Source: Acanthosoma haemorrhoidale (lineage: Eukaryota; Arthropoda; Insecta; Hemiptera; Acanthosomatidae). Taken from it: a stretch of DNA of 64,000 nucleotides. Location of the stretch: positions 95,439,189-95,503,188 of the forward strand of contig OV884009.1 of NCBI GenBank assembly GCA_930367205.1. Direction: 5' to 3'. The translations under genes and the position numbers were made by a program. This document shows positions 13,501 through 22,553 of this stretch, piece after piece (position 1 is the first letter of the stretch; every line of letters begins with the position of its first letter). The notes under the pieces are model-generated. The model was given only the letters and a program-made list of their open reading frames with translations. It had not been told where the DNA came from and did not search any database.

Positions 13501-16198
13501 CGAATCCCTAGCGGGAGAATTATTCTTTGCGTTAGAAGACCCAGCTATGACCATAGGTTTGGTTATAAATGTCTAAAAACAAAAAAATTGTTCTTGGATA
13601 TGAGCGTAGGCCGGGGAGACACTGTTACTTTTGGCGCTTATAACTTCCAAGAAGTAACGCTAAATGGTGAAAATAAAGTGAGAATATTCGGATCCCTAGT
13701 GGGAGAATTATTCTTTGCGTTAGAAGACCCAGCTATGACCATAGGTTTGGTTATAAATGTCTAAAAACAAAAAAATTGTTCTTGGATATGAGGGTAGGCC
13801 GGGGAGATACTGTTACTTTTGGCGCTTATAACTTCTAAAAAGTAACACTAAATGGTAAAAATTCTGTGGTGAAAATAGTGAGAATATTCGAATCCCAGGT
13901 GGGAGAATTATTCTTTGCATTAGAAGACCCAGCTATGACCATAGGATTGGTTATAAATGTCTAAAAACAAAAAAATTGTTCGTGGATATGAGGGTAGGCC
14001 AGGGAGAGACTGTTACTTTTGGCGCTTATAACTTCCAAGAAGTAACACTTAATGGTGAAAAATCTGTAGTGAAAATAAAGTGAGAATATTCGAATCCCTA
14101 GGTGGAGGATTATTCTTTGCGTTAGAAGACCCAGCTATGACCATAGGATTGGTTATAAATGTCTAAAAACAAAAAAAATTGTTCGTGGATATGAGGGTAG
14201 GCCAGGGAGAGACTGTTACTTTTGGCGCTTATAACTTCCAAGAAGTAACGCTAAATGGTGAAAATAAAGTGAGAATATTCGAATCCCTAGTGGGAGGATT
14301 ATTCTTTGCGTTAGAAGACCCAGCTATGACCATAGGTTGGGTTATAAATGTCTAAAAACAAAAAAATTGTTCTTGGATATGAGGGTAGGCCAGGGAGAGA
14401 CTGTTACTTTTGGCGCTTATAACTTCCAAGAAGTAACGCTAAATGGTGAAAATAAAGTGAGAATATTCGAATCCCTAGTGGGAGGATTATTCTTTGCGTT
14501 AGAAGACCCAGCTATGACCATAGGTTTGGTTATAAATGTCTAAAAACATCAAAATTGTTCTTGGATATGAGCGTAGGCCGGGGAGATACTGTTACTTTTG
14601 GCGCTTATAACTTCCAAGAAGTAACGCTAAATGGTGAAAATAAAGTGAGAATATTCGAATCCCTAGCGGGAGAATTATTCTTTGCGTTAGAAGACCCAGC
14701 TATGACCATAGGTTTGGTTATAAATGTCTAAAAACAAAAAAATTGTTCTTGGATATGAGAGTAGGCCGGGGAGATACTGTTACTTTTGGCGCTTATAACT
14801 TCCAGGAAGTAACACTAAATGGTGAAAAATCTGTGGTGAAAATAAAGTGAGAATATTCGAATCCCTAGTGGGAGGATTATTCTTTGCGTTAGAAGACCCA
14901 GCTATGACCATAGGTTGGGTTATAAATGTCTAAAAACAAAAAAATTGTTCTTGGATATGAGGGTAGGCCAGGGAGAGACTGTTACTTTTGGCGCTTATAA
15001 CTTCCAAGAAGTAACGCTAAATGGTGAAAATAAAGTGAGAATATTCGAATCCCTAGTGGGAGGATTATTCTTTGCGTTAGAAGACCCAGCTATGACCATA
15101 GGTTTGGTTATAAATGTCTAAAAACATCAAAATTGTTCTTGGATATGAGCGTAGGCCGGGGAGATACTGTTACTTTTGGCGCTTATAACTTCCAAGAAGT
15201 AACGCTAAATGGTGAAAATAAAGTGAGAATATTCGAATCCCTAGCGGGAGAATTATTCTTTGCGTTAGAAGACCCAGCTATGACCATAGGTTTGGTTATA
15301 AATGTCTAAAAACAAAAAAATTGTTCTTGGATATGAGAGTAGGCCGGGGAGATACTGTTACTTTTGGCGCTTATAACTTCCAGGAAGTAACACTAAATGG
15401 TGAAAAATCTGTGGTGAAAATAAAGTGAGAATATTCGAATCCCTAGTGGGAGGATTATTCTTTGCTTTAGAAGACCCAGCTATGACCATAGGTTTGGTTA
15501 TAAATATCTAAAAACAAAAAAATTGTTCTTGGATATGAGGGTAGGCCGGGGAGATACTGTTACTTTTGGCGCTTATAACTTCCAGGATGTAACACTAAAT
15601 GGTGAAAAATCTGTGGTGAAAATAAAGTGAGAATATTCGAATCCCTAGTGGGAGGATTATTCTTTGCGTTAGAAGACCCAGCTATGACCATAGGTTTGGT
15701 TATAAATGTCTAAAAACATCAAAATTGTTCTTGGATATGAGCGTAGGCTGGGGAGATACTGTTACTTTTGGCGCTTATAACTTCCAGGAAGTAACACTAA
15801 ATGGTGAAAAATCTGTGGTGAAAATAAAGTGAGAATATTCGAATCCCTAGTGGGAGGATTATTCTTTGCTTTAGAAGACCCAGCTATGACCATAGGTTTG
15901 GTTATAAATATCTAAAAACAAAAAAATTGTTCTTGGATATGAGGGTAGGCCGGGGAGATACTGTTACTTTTGGCGCTTATAACTTCCAGGATGTAACACT
16001 AAATGGTGAAAAATCTGTGGTGAAAATAAAGTGAGAATATTCGAATCCCTAGTGGGAGGATTATTCTTTGCGTTAGAAGACCCAGCTATGACCATAGGAT
16101 TGGTTATAAATGTTTAAAAACAAACAAATTGTTCTTGGATATGAGGGTAGGCCGGGGAGATACTGTTACTTTTGGCGCTTATAACTTCCAAGATGTAA

Positions 16199-17400
16199 GC
16201 CAATTCAAGTAGTTATCCACATCATGTGGAGAAGGTATAGTCTATCAAATGCGTAGGGTCCGTATTACGGTATATTGTATTGCGGTAAGGAAATCAATGA
16301 TGAAATTTCCAATGAGACTCTCCTCCAACTGAACTATCTAATATCGAACATGAGTCGTGCTAATGTCTGATTTCTACTCGTCAAAACCCAGGAACAACAT
16401 CACCAGAGTGACATCTTAGAAAGGAGACTACAACAACATAGTCCTTTTAAATGTTCAGAGATGGAATTACATCCATTAAACATTTAGTTTTGATATGCTG
16501 TTCAATATTTCCTAGCTCAGATGGAAGATCAACATTCCACAACGCTGAATGATGCTGATTAGCTCTTGCCTAAAACGTACCGGCTGGGCGTATCAACGGT
16601 ATAAAATTAAACGTGAAAAAAAAGTCCCAGAACATTGGTAAGAGTTCTAGCAGTGAGCAAAGGAGATTAGAGGCCCGATTATGGTGTCCAACCATGCCAT
16701 TGATGTCTTGAAAATTGACCAGTTCTGGCGAATGGACATGTCAGTTTACTCTATAGGTTGATGCAATGGGAACCAGCCGGAAGGGTCGCTTGTAGGATTG
16801 AAGAATTTGTAGGAGCATGAGTAAAGAATGGTTTAATCACCGGGTCCGATACTAACGGACCCATTAGTAATTTGCCAAGGGCACAACATATGAGATGGAC
16901 GACAATAATAATGTGTTTAACTTAGAAAACCAACTGGTCATCCTTTGTCAACTATGCACTATAGACCAGATAATGACTGTAAGGCCAATACCAATGTCTA
17001 CCAGCACTTTTGCCAACGTCCAATCTTCCATTCACAGATATGGCAAATAGCCATATGGCCAGCTGTTTATAACGTATGTGGAGTTGGAGTAGGTCTAGCT
17101 TTCAATAAGGGCAAAACCAACGCTGTTTCGCTGCTTACTAGAAGGGTCAAAAGTAAGATTTAGATTCCAGAGTTTTATGAAAGTACTTGTTTGATGATAT
17201 GCACATCGCGGTAGGTATAATGGTGGGGAGAAGCGGCATAAAATGTTCTAACTACAATTCATTTGGTCGTGGGTTATGGGGCAGTGAAAGTTACTGTCTC
17301 TTTATCAAATGTCCACAACATGCTTATTTTCATCTGAAGGAAAAGTTTATACTCACTAATAGTTTAGGGTCAGGGAAAGTTTTATGTCAAATTATGTAGG
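16199..17400. other. GC-balanced unique block, no recognised homology
   Basis: This 1.2-kb stretch directly follows array 1. By eye it is clearly less AT-rich than the rest of the spacer. It holds only short open frames: plus-strand 16945-17163 and 17187-17399, in different frames and both opening with TTG before any ATG, and a ~43-codon minus-strand stretch around 16610-16740. None resembles a family I recognise. No terminal repeats or poly-A tail are evident. The changed base composition would fit a decayed transposable element or an old pseudogene, but that is inference only. No continuation of the FASN-like gene could be found in it. Confidence 0.4.
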
Positions 17401-17533
17401 TTATTAATATTATTTCATATAATAATCGGATCATGCTAACAAAGTGAATTACTATAAACAATTCGTAGTAAGAAAGTTTTTTCCAGGACAGGAATCACGA
17501 TTTAATATTCAAGAATAAGCATATATAATTAAA
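17401..17533. other. AT-rich non-coding DNA, start of intron downstream of the FASN-like exon
   Basis: A short AT-rich stretch read on the minus strand as the beginning of the intron that follows the exon at 17540-17735. No coding signal is seen on either strand. Confidence 0.5.
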
Positions 17534-17539
17534 ACTCAC
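17534..17539 (-). other. 5' splice site (donor) of FASN-like exon
   Basis: On the minus strand the exon ends ...TTAG and is followed by GTGAGT, a consensus-like animal donor. Cutting here leaves the exon in phase 1, with the first base (G) of a glycine codon. This fits the FAS family, where RRW-x-x-G continues into the next exon. Reading through instead gives GEF and a stop, as expected for intron sequence. Confidence 0.8.
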
Positions 17540-17735
17540 CTAATTTCCATCGGCGGGCGTCACCAGAAATCATATCGATTTTGTTGTATAAATTATACGA
17601 TAATTCGGCCATACCGTCTGCGTCGGGGAAATCGCCTGCTATTCCAGTTATGACAATGTCATCGTCGGATTTCTGTATCAGCCTTCGTCCAGCTTCAACC
17701 GCCTCCCTGCTTATCGCCTCCTTGTTGTCGGCAAC
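17540..17735 (-). CDS. FASN: Internal exon of FASN-like fatty acid synthase (N-terminus of ketosynthase domain)
   Basis: This 196-bp exon encodes 65 residues plus one base. Residues 26-37 read DIVITGIAGDFP, the first beta strand and turn of the beta-ketoacyl synthase fold of animal type I fatty acid synthase and related animal polyketide synthases. Residues 48-56 (NLYNKIDMI) and 61-63 (RRW) follow with the family's usual spacing. The preceding charged stretch, with AGRRLIQKS at 15-23, resembles the short leader before the KS domain in invertebrate FAS. The enzyme builds palmitate from acetyl- and malonyl-CoA in the cytosol. The catalytic Cys/His residues lie in later exons that are not in this window. 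Both splice sites are intact (phase 0 in, phase 1 out) and there is no stop or frameshift. The ATG codons upstream at 17768 and 17747 lie before the acceptor and are probably not starts. It could instead be an animal FAS-like PKS, or an orphan duplicated exon. Confidence 0.82.
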
Positions 17736-17768
17736 CTGTACATTCATGGAAAAATATAAAAATACCAT
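17736..17768 (-). other. 3' splice site (acceptor) and pyrimidine tract of FASN-like exon
   Basis: Read on the minus strand, a T-rich tract (GGTATTTTTATATTTTTCC) leads to GTACAG directly before the exon's first codon GTT. A branch-point-like TTTATTAAT lies about 45-50 bases upstream of the exon. This makes the exon internal rather than first, although the open frame itself runs on into the intron. Confidence 0.7.
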
Positions 17769-18008
17769 GCATTTTCCATCTATTAATAAACAATCTGATT
17801 AGTTAAATCAAATAAAAAAAAAATAGATTATTAAAAATAGCTTTCTAGATTAAAGTGTTATATTCCAAAATTGTATGTTAAATATATATGTGACGTCAAT
17901 TCAAATGCATTGAGTGAAATAGGTATAATTTCAAAGTATATTTCGGCTTTTCGCAATGTTAATCACAAAATCATCATAAAAGTGAGGTATGAAACTAGAT
18001 TATGAGGC
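17769..18008. other. AT-rich intronic or intergenic DNA
   Basis: AT-rich sequence with A and T runs, probably intron upstream of the FASN-like exon on the minus strand. Nothing coding is seen. Confidence 0.45.
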
Positions 18009-18194
18009 ATGATCGATGTCACTCAAATTGTTCTTGTACAGGAATCAATGGATTGTGAGAAGGAAATAAGATCTAAAAACGATGCTAGTCAAGTGTGTTT
18101 TGTACACAATTATCGCTTCTTCACGACTACTAAAACGATTTTAATTATAGTTTTATTGGCGTTTGGTATTTCTGCTCTACTAAAGTTCCAATAA
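18009..18194 (+). other. Small 61-aa open frame with C-terminal hydrophobic helix (uncertain)
   Basis: An ATG-started frame of 61 codons that I do not recognise. Residues 1-41 are polar and contain two cysteines. The end, TILIIVLLAFGISALLKF, looks like a single membrane anchor with almost no residues after it, as in tail-anchored micropeptides. The stop codon TAA overlaps an AATAAA polyadenylation-type hexamer at 18190-18195. In AT-rich DNA a hydrophobic 20-mer arises easily by chance, because T-rich codons encode F, L and I. It lies inside what may be an intron of the opposite-strand FASN-like gene. I rate it as possible but unproven. Confidence 0.18.
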
Positions 18195-18397
18195 ATAATC
18201 AATGTCAAGCACTTTAATTTTATACTCTACTCAATATGATGGGTAAATATTTATTTTCTCATTAAATAGTAACTGATTACTTAATGGTCCGTCATTATTT
18301 CCGCAAATTCTGCAAATTTAATACCATGCAAATTAGCACCCCTCTGTCTTAAAACACAATTTTGAAGACAGTTTTTATAATAATAAGTCCTAACCCT
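18195..18397. other. AT-rich spacer
   Basis: Unique AT-rich sequence between the two weak plus-strand open frames. No feature is recognised. Confidence 0.4.
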
Positions 18398-18405
18398 TAT
18401 AAAAG
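18398..18405 (+). promoter_or_regulatory. TATA-box-like TATAAAAG
   Basis: A perfect TATAAAAG lies 54 bases upstream of an ATG at 18452 in a reasonable context (AAATTATGG). That ATG opens only a 10-codon frame ending at TAA. A chance match in AT-rich DNA is likely. It is listed because it sits at the start of the open stretch that follows. Confidence 0.2.
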
Positions 18406-18636
18406 ATATTAACCAGAACGTTAACCTTTTACTTCATACACAACCAAAATTATGGCGAAAAGAAACCAAGCTCATGGACAGTAATGGGAAGGAAATTGAT
18501 CATGGGATCAAGGAATAGTTTTTACCACATGCATTTGCCTGAGATGGGAGAGGTCATGTTGTTAAACAAGTATGAGGAAGCAGTTTTTCGTCTTTTGCCT
18601 AAGAATTTCGGTCGTAAAAATGATCTGAAATTTTAA
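18403..18636 (+). pseudogene. Possible gene fragment: 77-codon stop-to-stop frame, weakly CmcJ/NvfI-like
   Basis: A stop-to-stop frame of 77 codons without a good start. Its middle (residues 28-60) has less biased composition than the surroundings and reads like real protein: NSFYHMHLPEMGEVMLLNKY at 38-57. The pattern of aromatics, then M, then E-V-x-L-L-x-K-Y-[DE], recalls the CmcJ/NvfI hydroxylase-like family, in which a WYYFP..M..DEVLLFK.YD-type segment is conserved. Only this segment is visible, with no flanking domain and no clear splice sites, so if real it is a relic or one small exon. The resemblance is from memory of the family pattern and could be coincidence. Confidence 0.22.
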
Positions 18637-21600
18637 AAGTATGTTCACAGTCCTTAAATATGTCTGATGATATTTCATAAAAAATGCGGACATTTCCATA
18701 AAACATAATTAAGTGGCAATATATAATTAATTGGTTAAATAAATAATATGTATAGTTATGAAAATTATTTCCAATACGAGATCTTGATTTCCTGGTTAGA
18801 AATATGTAAGTTGGTTTCTGATAACTAAGAACATCTTACAGAACGGGAAATAAATTTCAATGATATTCAAGAAATATATTTTTGAGAGCCAAAAAAATAA
18901 GTTTTTTGGGTAATATTTGTCTCTGGGTATTGTGTACCTTCACTTTCAACGAACGTAACTTCATTACTATATACTTCCATAAATCAAATTTGATTAGAAC
19001 TATTACAAAATAATTATGGACGCAATAAAAAAAAAGTCCTACAATTAGTAAGTACTCATGTGACTGAACATTGTCTTGTTTACTTTCTTCCTAATGTATA
19101 ACCTTTATACATAACATTTGATCCCATGGTCAATATCCCTATCATTTTATTTATTATTTCTTCAATACTTGGAGCAACTAAAATTATATAACATCGATTA
19201 CGAATAAAATTGTAATTTTCAAAATATTGTAAACAACATAAAGGGGAGGGACAATTGTAGTTGCTAAATGAATATTTTAAAATTGATTAAATATTTGTGT
19301 TTGTTAAACTATCTTGGTTACTGAAAGTCACCATTTAAATTGATTAAAAAAAAATTAACCAATAGTTAATATACTACCAAAAAAAAAAACTATGACATCC
19401 GCTCGAACAACAATAAATAATAGATTTCTATTGTTCACCAAAAAAACTTTTCTTGTACATTTATATGTTTAAAATTCTTTTTGCATTCACATATCTAATG
19501 TGTTGGCACCTCTCTAACACTTAACCTTTCTCAAGAATCGACTTAGAAGATGTTCAAGATTTAATGTTGTGTTTTCATCCTTATAATTTAATAATGAAAA
19601 TTGCTATCTATTGGTTCCTATGTGGGAGATAGAGCCACCACCATCCCTCATCACAGATCTCTCGTTCCGGAATTCTTGGTCAGGTCCTCCTAGTTCTCTT
19701 TGATCTATATCCTTGGTCTTTTAATAACAAAGTCATTGCAGATGGTTGTCAATATGTCTGGGTTACACTATAACAACTTAGCCAGTAGGCCAATATCCCT
19801 TGCTCCTCTTCATTTTTATCTGAGATCTTAAGCAATGCGCCGTACTTAAGAATGCATTAAAAACAGCAATTTTAAATGAATTTCAACTCGGAAAAAATAG
19901 GAATTCAGCCAACAATAGAAATCGCATGTTCTGTAGATTTAAATAATTATTATTTTAGCTATTTGAAAGAACACAATGCTTTTATATTTTGTTTTGTTTT
20001 TTTTGGTCGAAAAAATTAAATTCAGTGACTAAGATGGTTTATGACCTATTTCGATCGAAAACACTGATCAGCTTGTTCACATTCATTTATAGTATTTAAA
20101 AACCCGTGGGATCCAATAATATCCAATATATCTCCAAACTGTTTCAGTAAACGTTTGGACGGTAATAATGTTTTAAAAAATGAATAAATATTTTATTTTG
20201 TTGTAATAAATGGTGAAGCTGAGCCTTGGATTAACTAGTTTACCAGAGAAGTTTATTGCCAATATGTTGTTTAAATTTAGGCAAATCGCTAAAAAAGCAA
20301 ATGTTCATTACTTCTAAAATATAAATATGTTTAAAAATTTGAAAATAATTCTTATTGAAAAGTTTCGAATCTAATCAATTACATTGAAAATGTTTTAATG
20401 GTGTAGTGTCTTTGCAGTGCAGATTTAGCAAATTTATTCAGGTATTAAATTTTTAAATAATTCATAGCAAGTAAATATAGGACTATATACGTTTGGAATT
20501 ATAACTATTAATTTATACACTTATTGCATTCACAATTCAAAACCCCAAAAAAATGTAACGAAATCAAACAATTTGGCATATTTTATTAGACAGACTCATG
20601 ATTTGTATCCATCTTTAAAATATGCAAATAACTATTTTGAATTTATGTTTAACTGTCATGAATAATTTATGTCCGTTCTTGAGAAATGATTATAATTATT
20701 CAAGCCAATTTGACATAAACAAATGCTGATTAGGAGCTATGACCTATGTGTTAATAAGCAGACGGGTACTAACCATCGTTGAATAGTATATCCTGATATC
20801 GATGACAAGGAGACAACTGAGACTGAAAACTCACACCGGAGCCTTAAATACCCTACTGGAACAACAACATATTAATATTACATTATTATAAATCAACAGC
20901 GGAAGTTCCAACTGCTCCTATTGTGTAGAGATCACATGTCATCCGAGACCTCTATTTCCAATTCAAATTATGTCGTCTAATAAACTATTAGAAATTGGTA
21001 TTCTCTAGCTGAGAACGCTCTTCTTCTTTAATGACTAAACTATACAGTAGTGCCTTGATCATTTTTAAAGCTACTTATTATTGCTAACTCTTATCTTTTC
21101 TCCGTCGGTCTGTCGGGTTAAGTGACCTTATTTAGAAAAATAACTGACAAAAGTGTTAAAATTAGTGGTCATCAGTGGGATCAACTCAATCATCACACTA
21201 ATATCCAAGAGAATATAATATATTGTTTAATATAAACGAAATAAATCTACGTCAAGTGAAGGAACCAATATGATAAATAGCCAGATTTCTGGCAGTTATG
21301 TTTTTTAAATAATATATTTCTAATTATAAGAGAAGGCTCACCGATTTCTATGAACCTTTTTTTTTTTGTGATACTAGCTCCAACTATATTTGATATTGCT
21401 TATTGCCAATGGGCCCGACAAGGAGCCGAGAAAAAAATATTTAAAATTAAAAAACTAGATTTTTTTTCGTTTGTTTTCTGTTTAATACGGTTATCACGCA
21501 TGATTCGAGTTGTTTTTTTTAACGTAGAATAAGTAAAAATACGGAAAATTGAATTAAATGTGTTTACATTTTAAAATACTAAGATTTAGAAAAACCAGGA

Positions 21601-22553
21601 GACCCTTCAAGTAAAATAAGAAAAAATAAATTGTCAGAAATAATATAAGGGCGTATTGGTTTTCAGCAGTCAACAACACAAAGATTTGAGGCAATCAAAT
21701 TTTTTTGCTCCCATTTCCTTGTTTTTTTAACTAGGTAAATGGCGATAACTTTAGAACGAGGTTTGTGTTTTTTCTGTTAATTCCTTGTGCGTATTTTTTT
21801 ACTTATAAAGTGATATAAGATAATCCGTGCTTCCCGTTACTGATAGGAAACCAATTAGGCTTTCCAACTATATTAATACCACTGAGTATGGACAATTTTC
21901 AGACGAGAAGGTTCTAGTAAAGTAGAATATAAGACATTGACAGGAAGTTTTTATTCTTTTATTGCCACGAAAATTCGTTTTTATTTATTTTCAGGGCTGT
22001 TGAAATTGAACACAATACAAGTTCATTATTGTTTTTTCTTGAAAACGTTTTTGACCTTTTACTTGTAACCTCTTGTAGAGAGAAGCAATTACTTTTAAAC
22101 ATAATCGTATTTGTCTGTATATCATTTGTCTAGACGTTCTAGTATTCAGTGTTGACAATCGTAGAATTAATTGTGTTGGTAGAAACATACTAACGAAAAG
22201 TAGATGAAGAACAATTAAATGAGAAAAATATCGTTCCCTTTTCTTGGATTTTAAATTGTCTTTTTTGTAACATCGGGTCTTGAGGGTATTGAATATTTAA
22301 AGTTGCAAACTTTTGATATCACTTATTATCCATCTCACAGGAAAAGAGTTATTCAACATAAAACTATTCAATAAAACATCATAGGCACGCTGTGTTGATC
22401 ATTATATATTTTAAATTGAATACTTTTGACAAACATTGATTTTAATCGGCTCATTAATTAAAAGGTAGATGTTAATTATGTTTTCCTATTACTGTTTAAG
22501 AAATATAAATGTGTTTTCCTGTGTTTGAGAGGGTCTGTTCCAAACCACACCTC
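18637..22553. other. AT-rich unique spacer, no recognisable genes
   Basis: This ~3.9-kb AT-rich stretch has many A or T runs (for example near 19022, 19345, 19380 and 21358). Open frames here (21350-21532 plus; 21991-22188 minus) are short, F/K/I-rich and unlike known families, so I treat them as chance. Slightly less AT-rich pockets near 19600-19840 and 20740-20970 carry no frame longer than about 40 codons. They may be old transposon debris, but no terminal repeats are evident. A small inverted repeat, TTAAC-CAATA-GTTAA, sits at 19355-19369. Confidence 0.5.

Larger units (their letters stand above)
1..16198. repeat. Satellite array 1: ~84 tandem monomers of 188/200/202 bp
   Basis: A head-to-tail tandem array. 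The anchor GGATATGAG recurs about 83 times (for example near 1119, 1307, 1495, 1683 and 1871, each 188 bp apart), with other steps of about 200-202 bp. Landmarks within a monomer, in order, are TGACCATAGG, a run of A after TCTAAAAAC, GGATATGAG, TACTGTTACTTTTGGCGC, AAGTAACGCTAAATGG, TTCGAATCC and GGATTATTCTTTGCG. All copies have the same orientation. The array is open at the left window edge and stops abruptly at 16198, where GTAAC of the repeat becomes GTAAG followed by unique DNA. Open frames of 68 aa appear in some 188-bp copies, but they begin at TTG, overlap the next monomer and end at the same TCTAAAAAC stop. The monomer length is not a multiple of three, so I treat them as incidental. 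The array type, a complex eukaryotic satellite, is clear. Its chromosomal role (pericentromeric, intronic or other) is not shown by the sequence. Confidence 0.97.

Noticed and set aside
1081..15121. Eleven 68-aa open frames (MGYKCLK...) in array 1 as a small gene family
   Set aside because: They start at TTG, overlap the next monomer, and end at the repeat's own stop. The monomer length is not divisible by three, and the frame is broken in the 202-bp class. They are incidental to the repeat.
1..16198. tRNA gene because of the TTCGAATCC motif
   Set aside because: No cloverleaf can be drawn: the T-stem bases flanking the loop do not pair, and there is no acceptor stem.
17736..17768. ATG codons at 17768 and 17747 (minus) as the start of the FASN-like protein
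   Set aside because: They sit in a T-rich tract that ends in a good acceptor (GTACAG) immediately before family-like sequence, so they are most likely intronic.
17581..17802. 73-aa plus-strand frame over the FASN-like exon
   Set aside because: It is the antisense shadow of the exon and has no family resemblance.
21350..22188. Short frames at 21350-21532 (plus) and 21991-22188 (minus) as exons
   Set aside because: They have low-complexity F/K/I-rich composition, convincing splice sites are lacking, and they have no family resemblance, including to FAS leader sequence.
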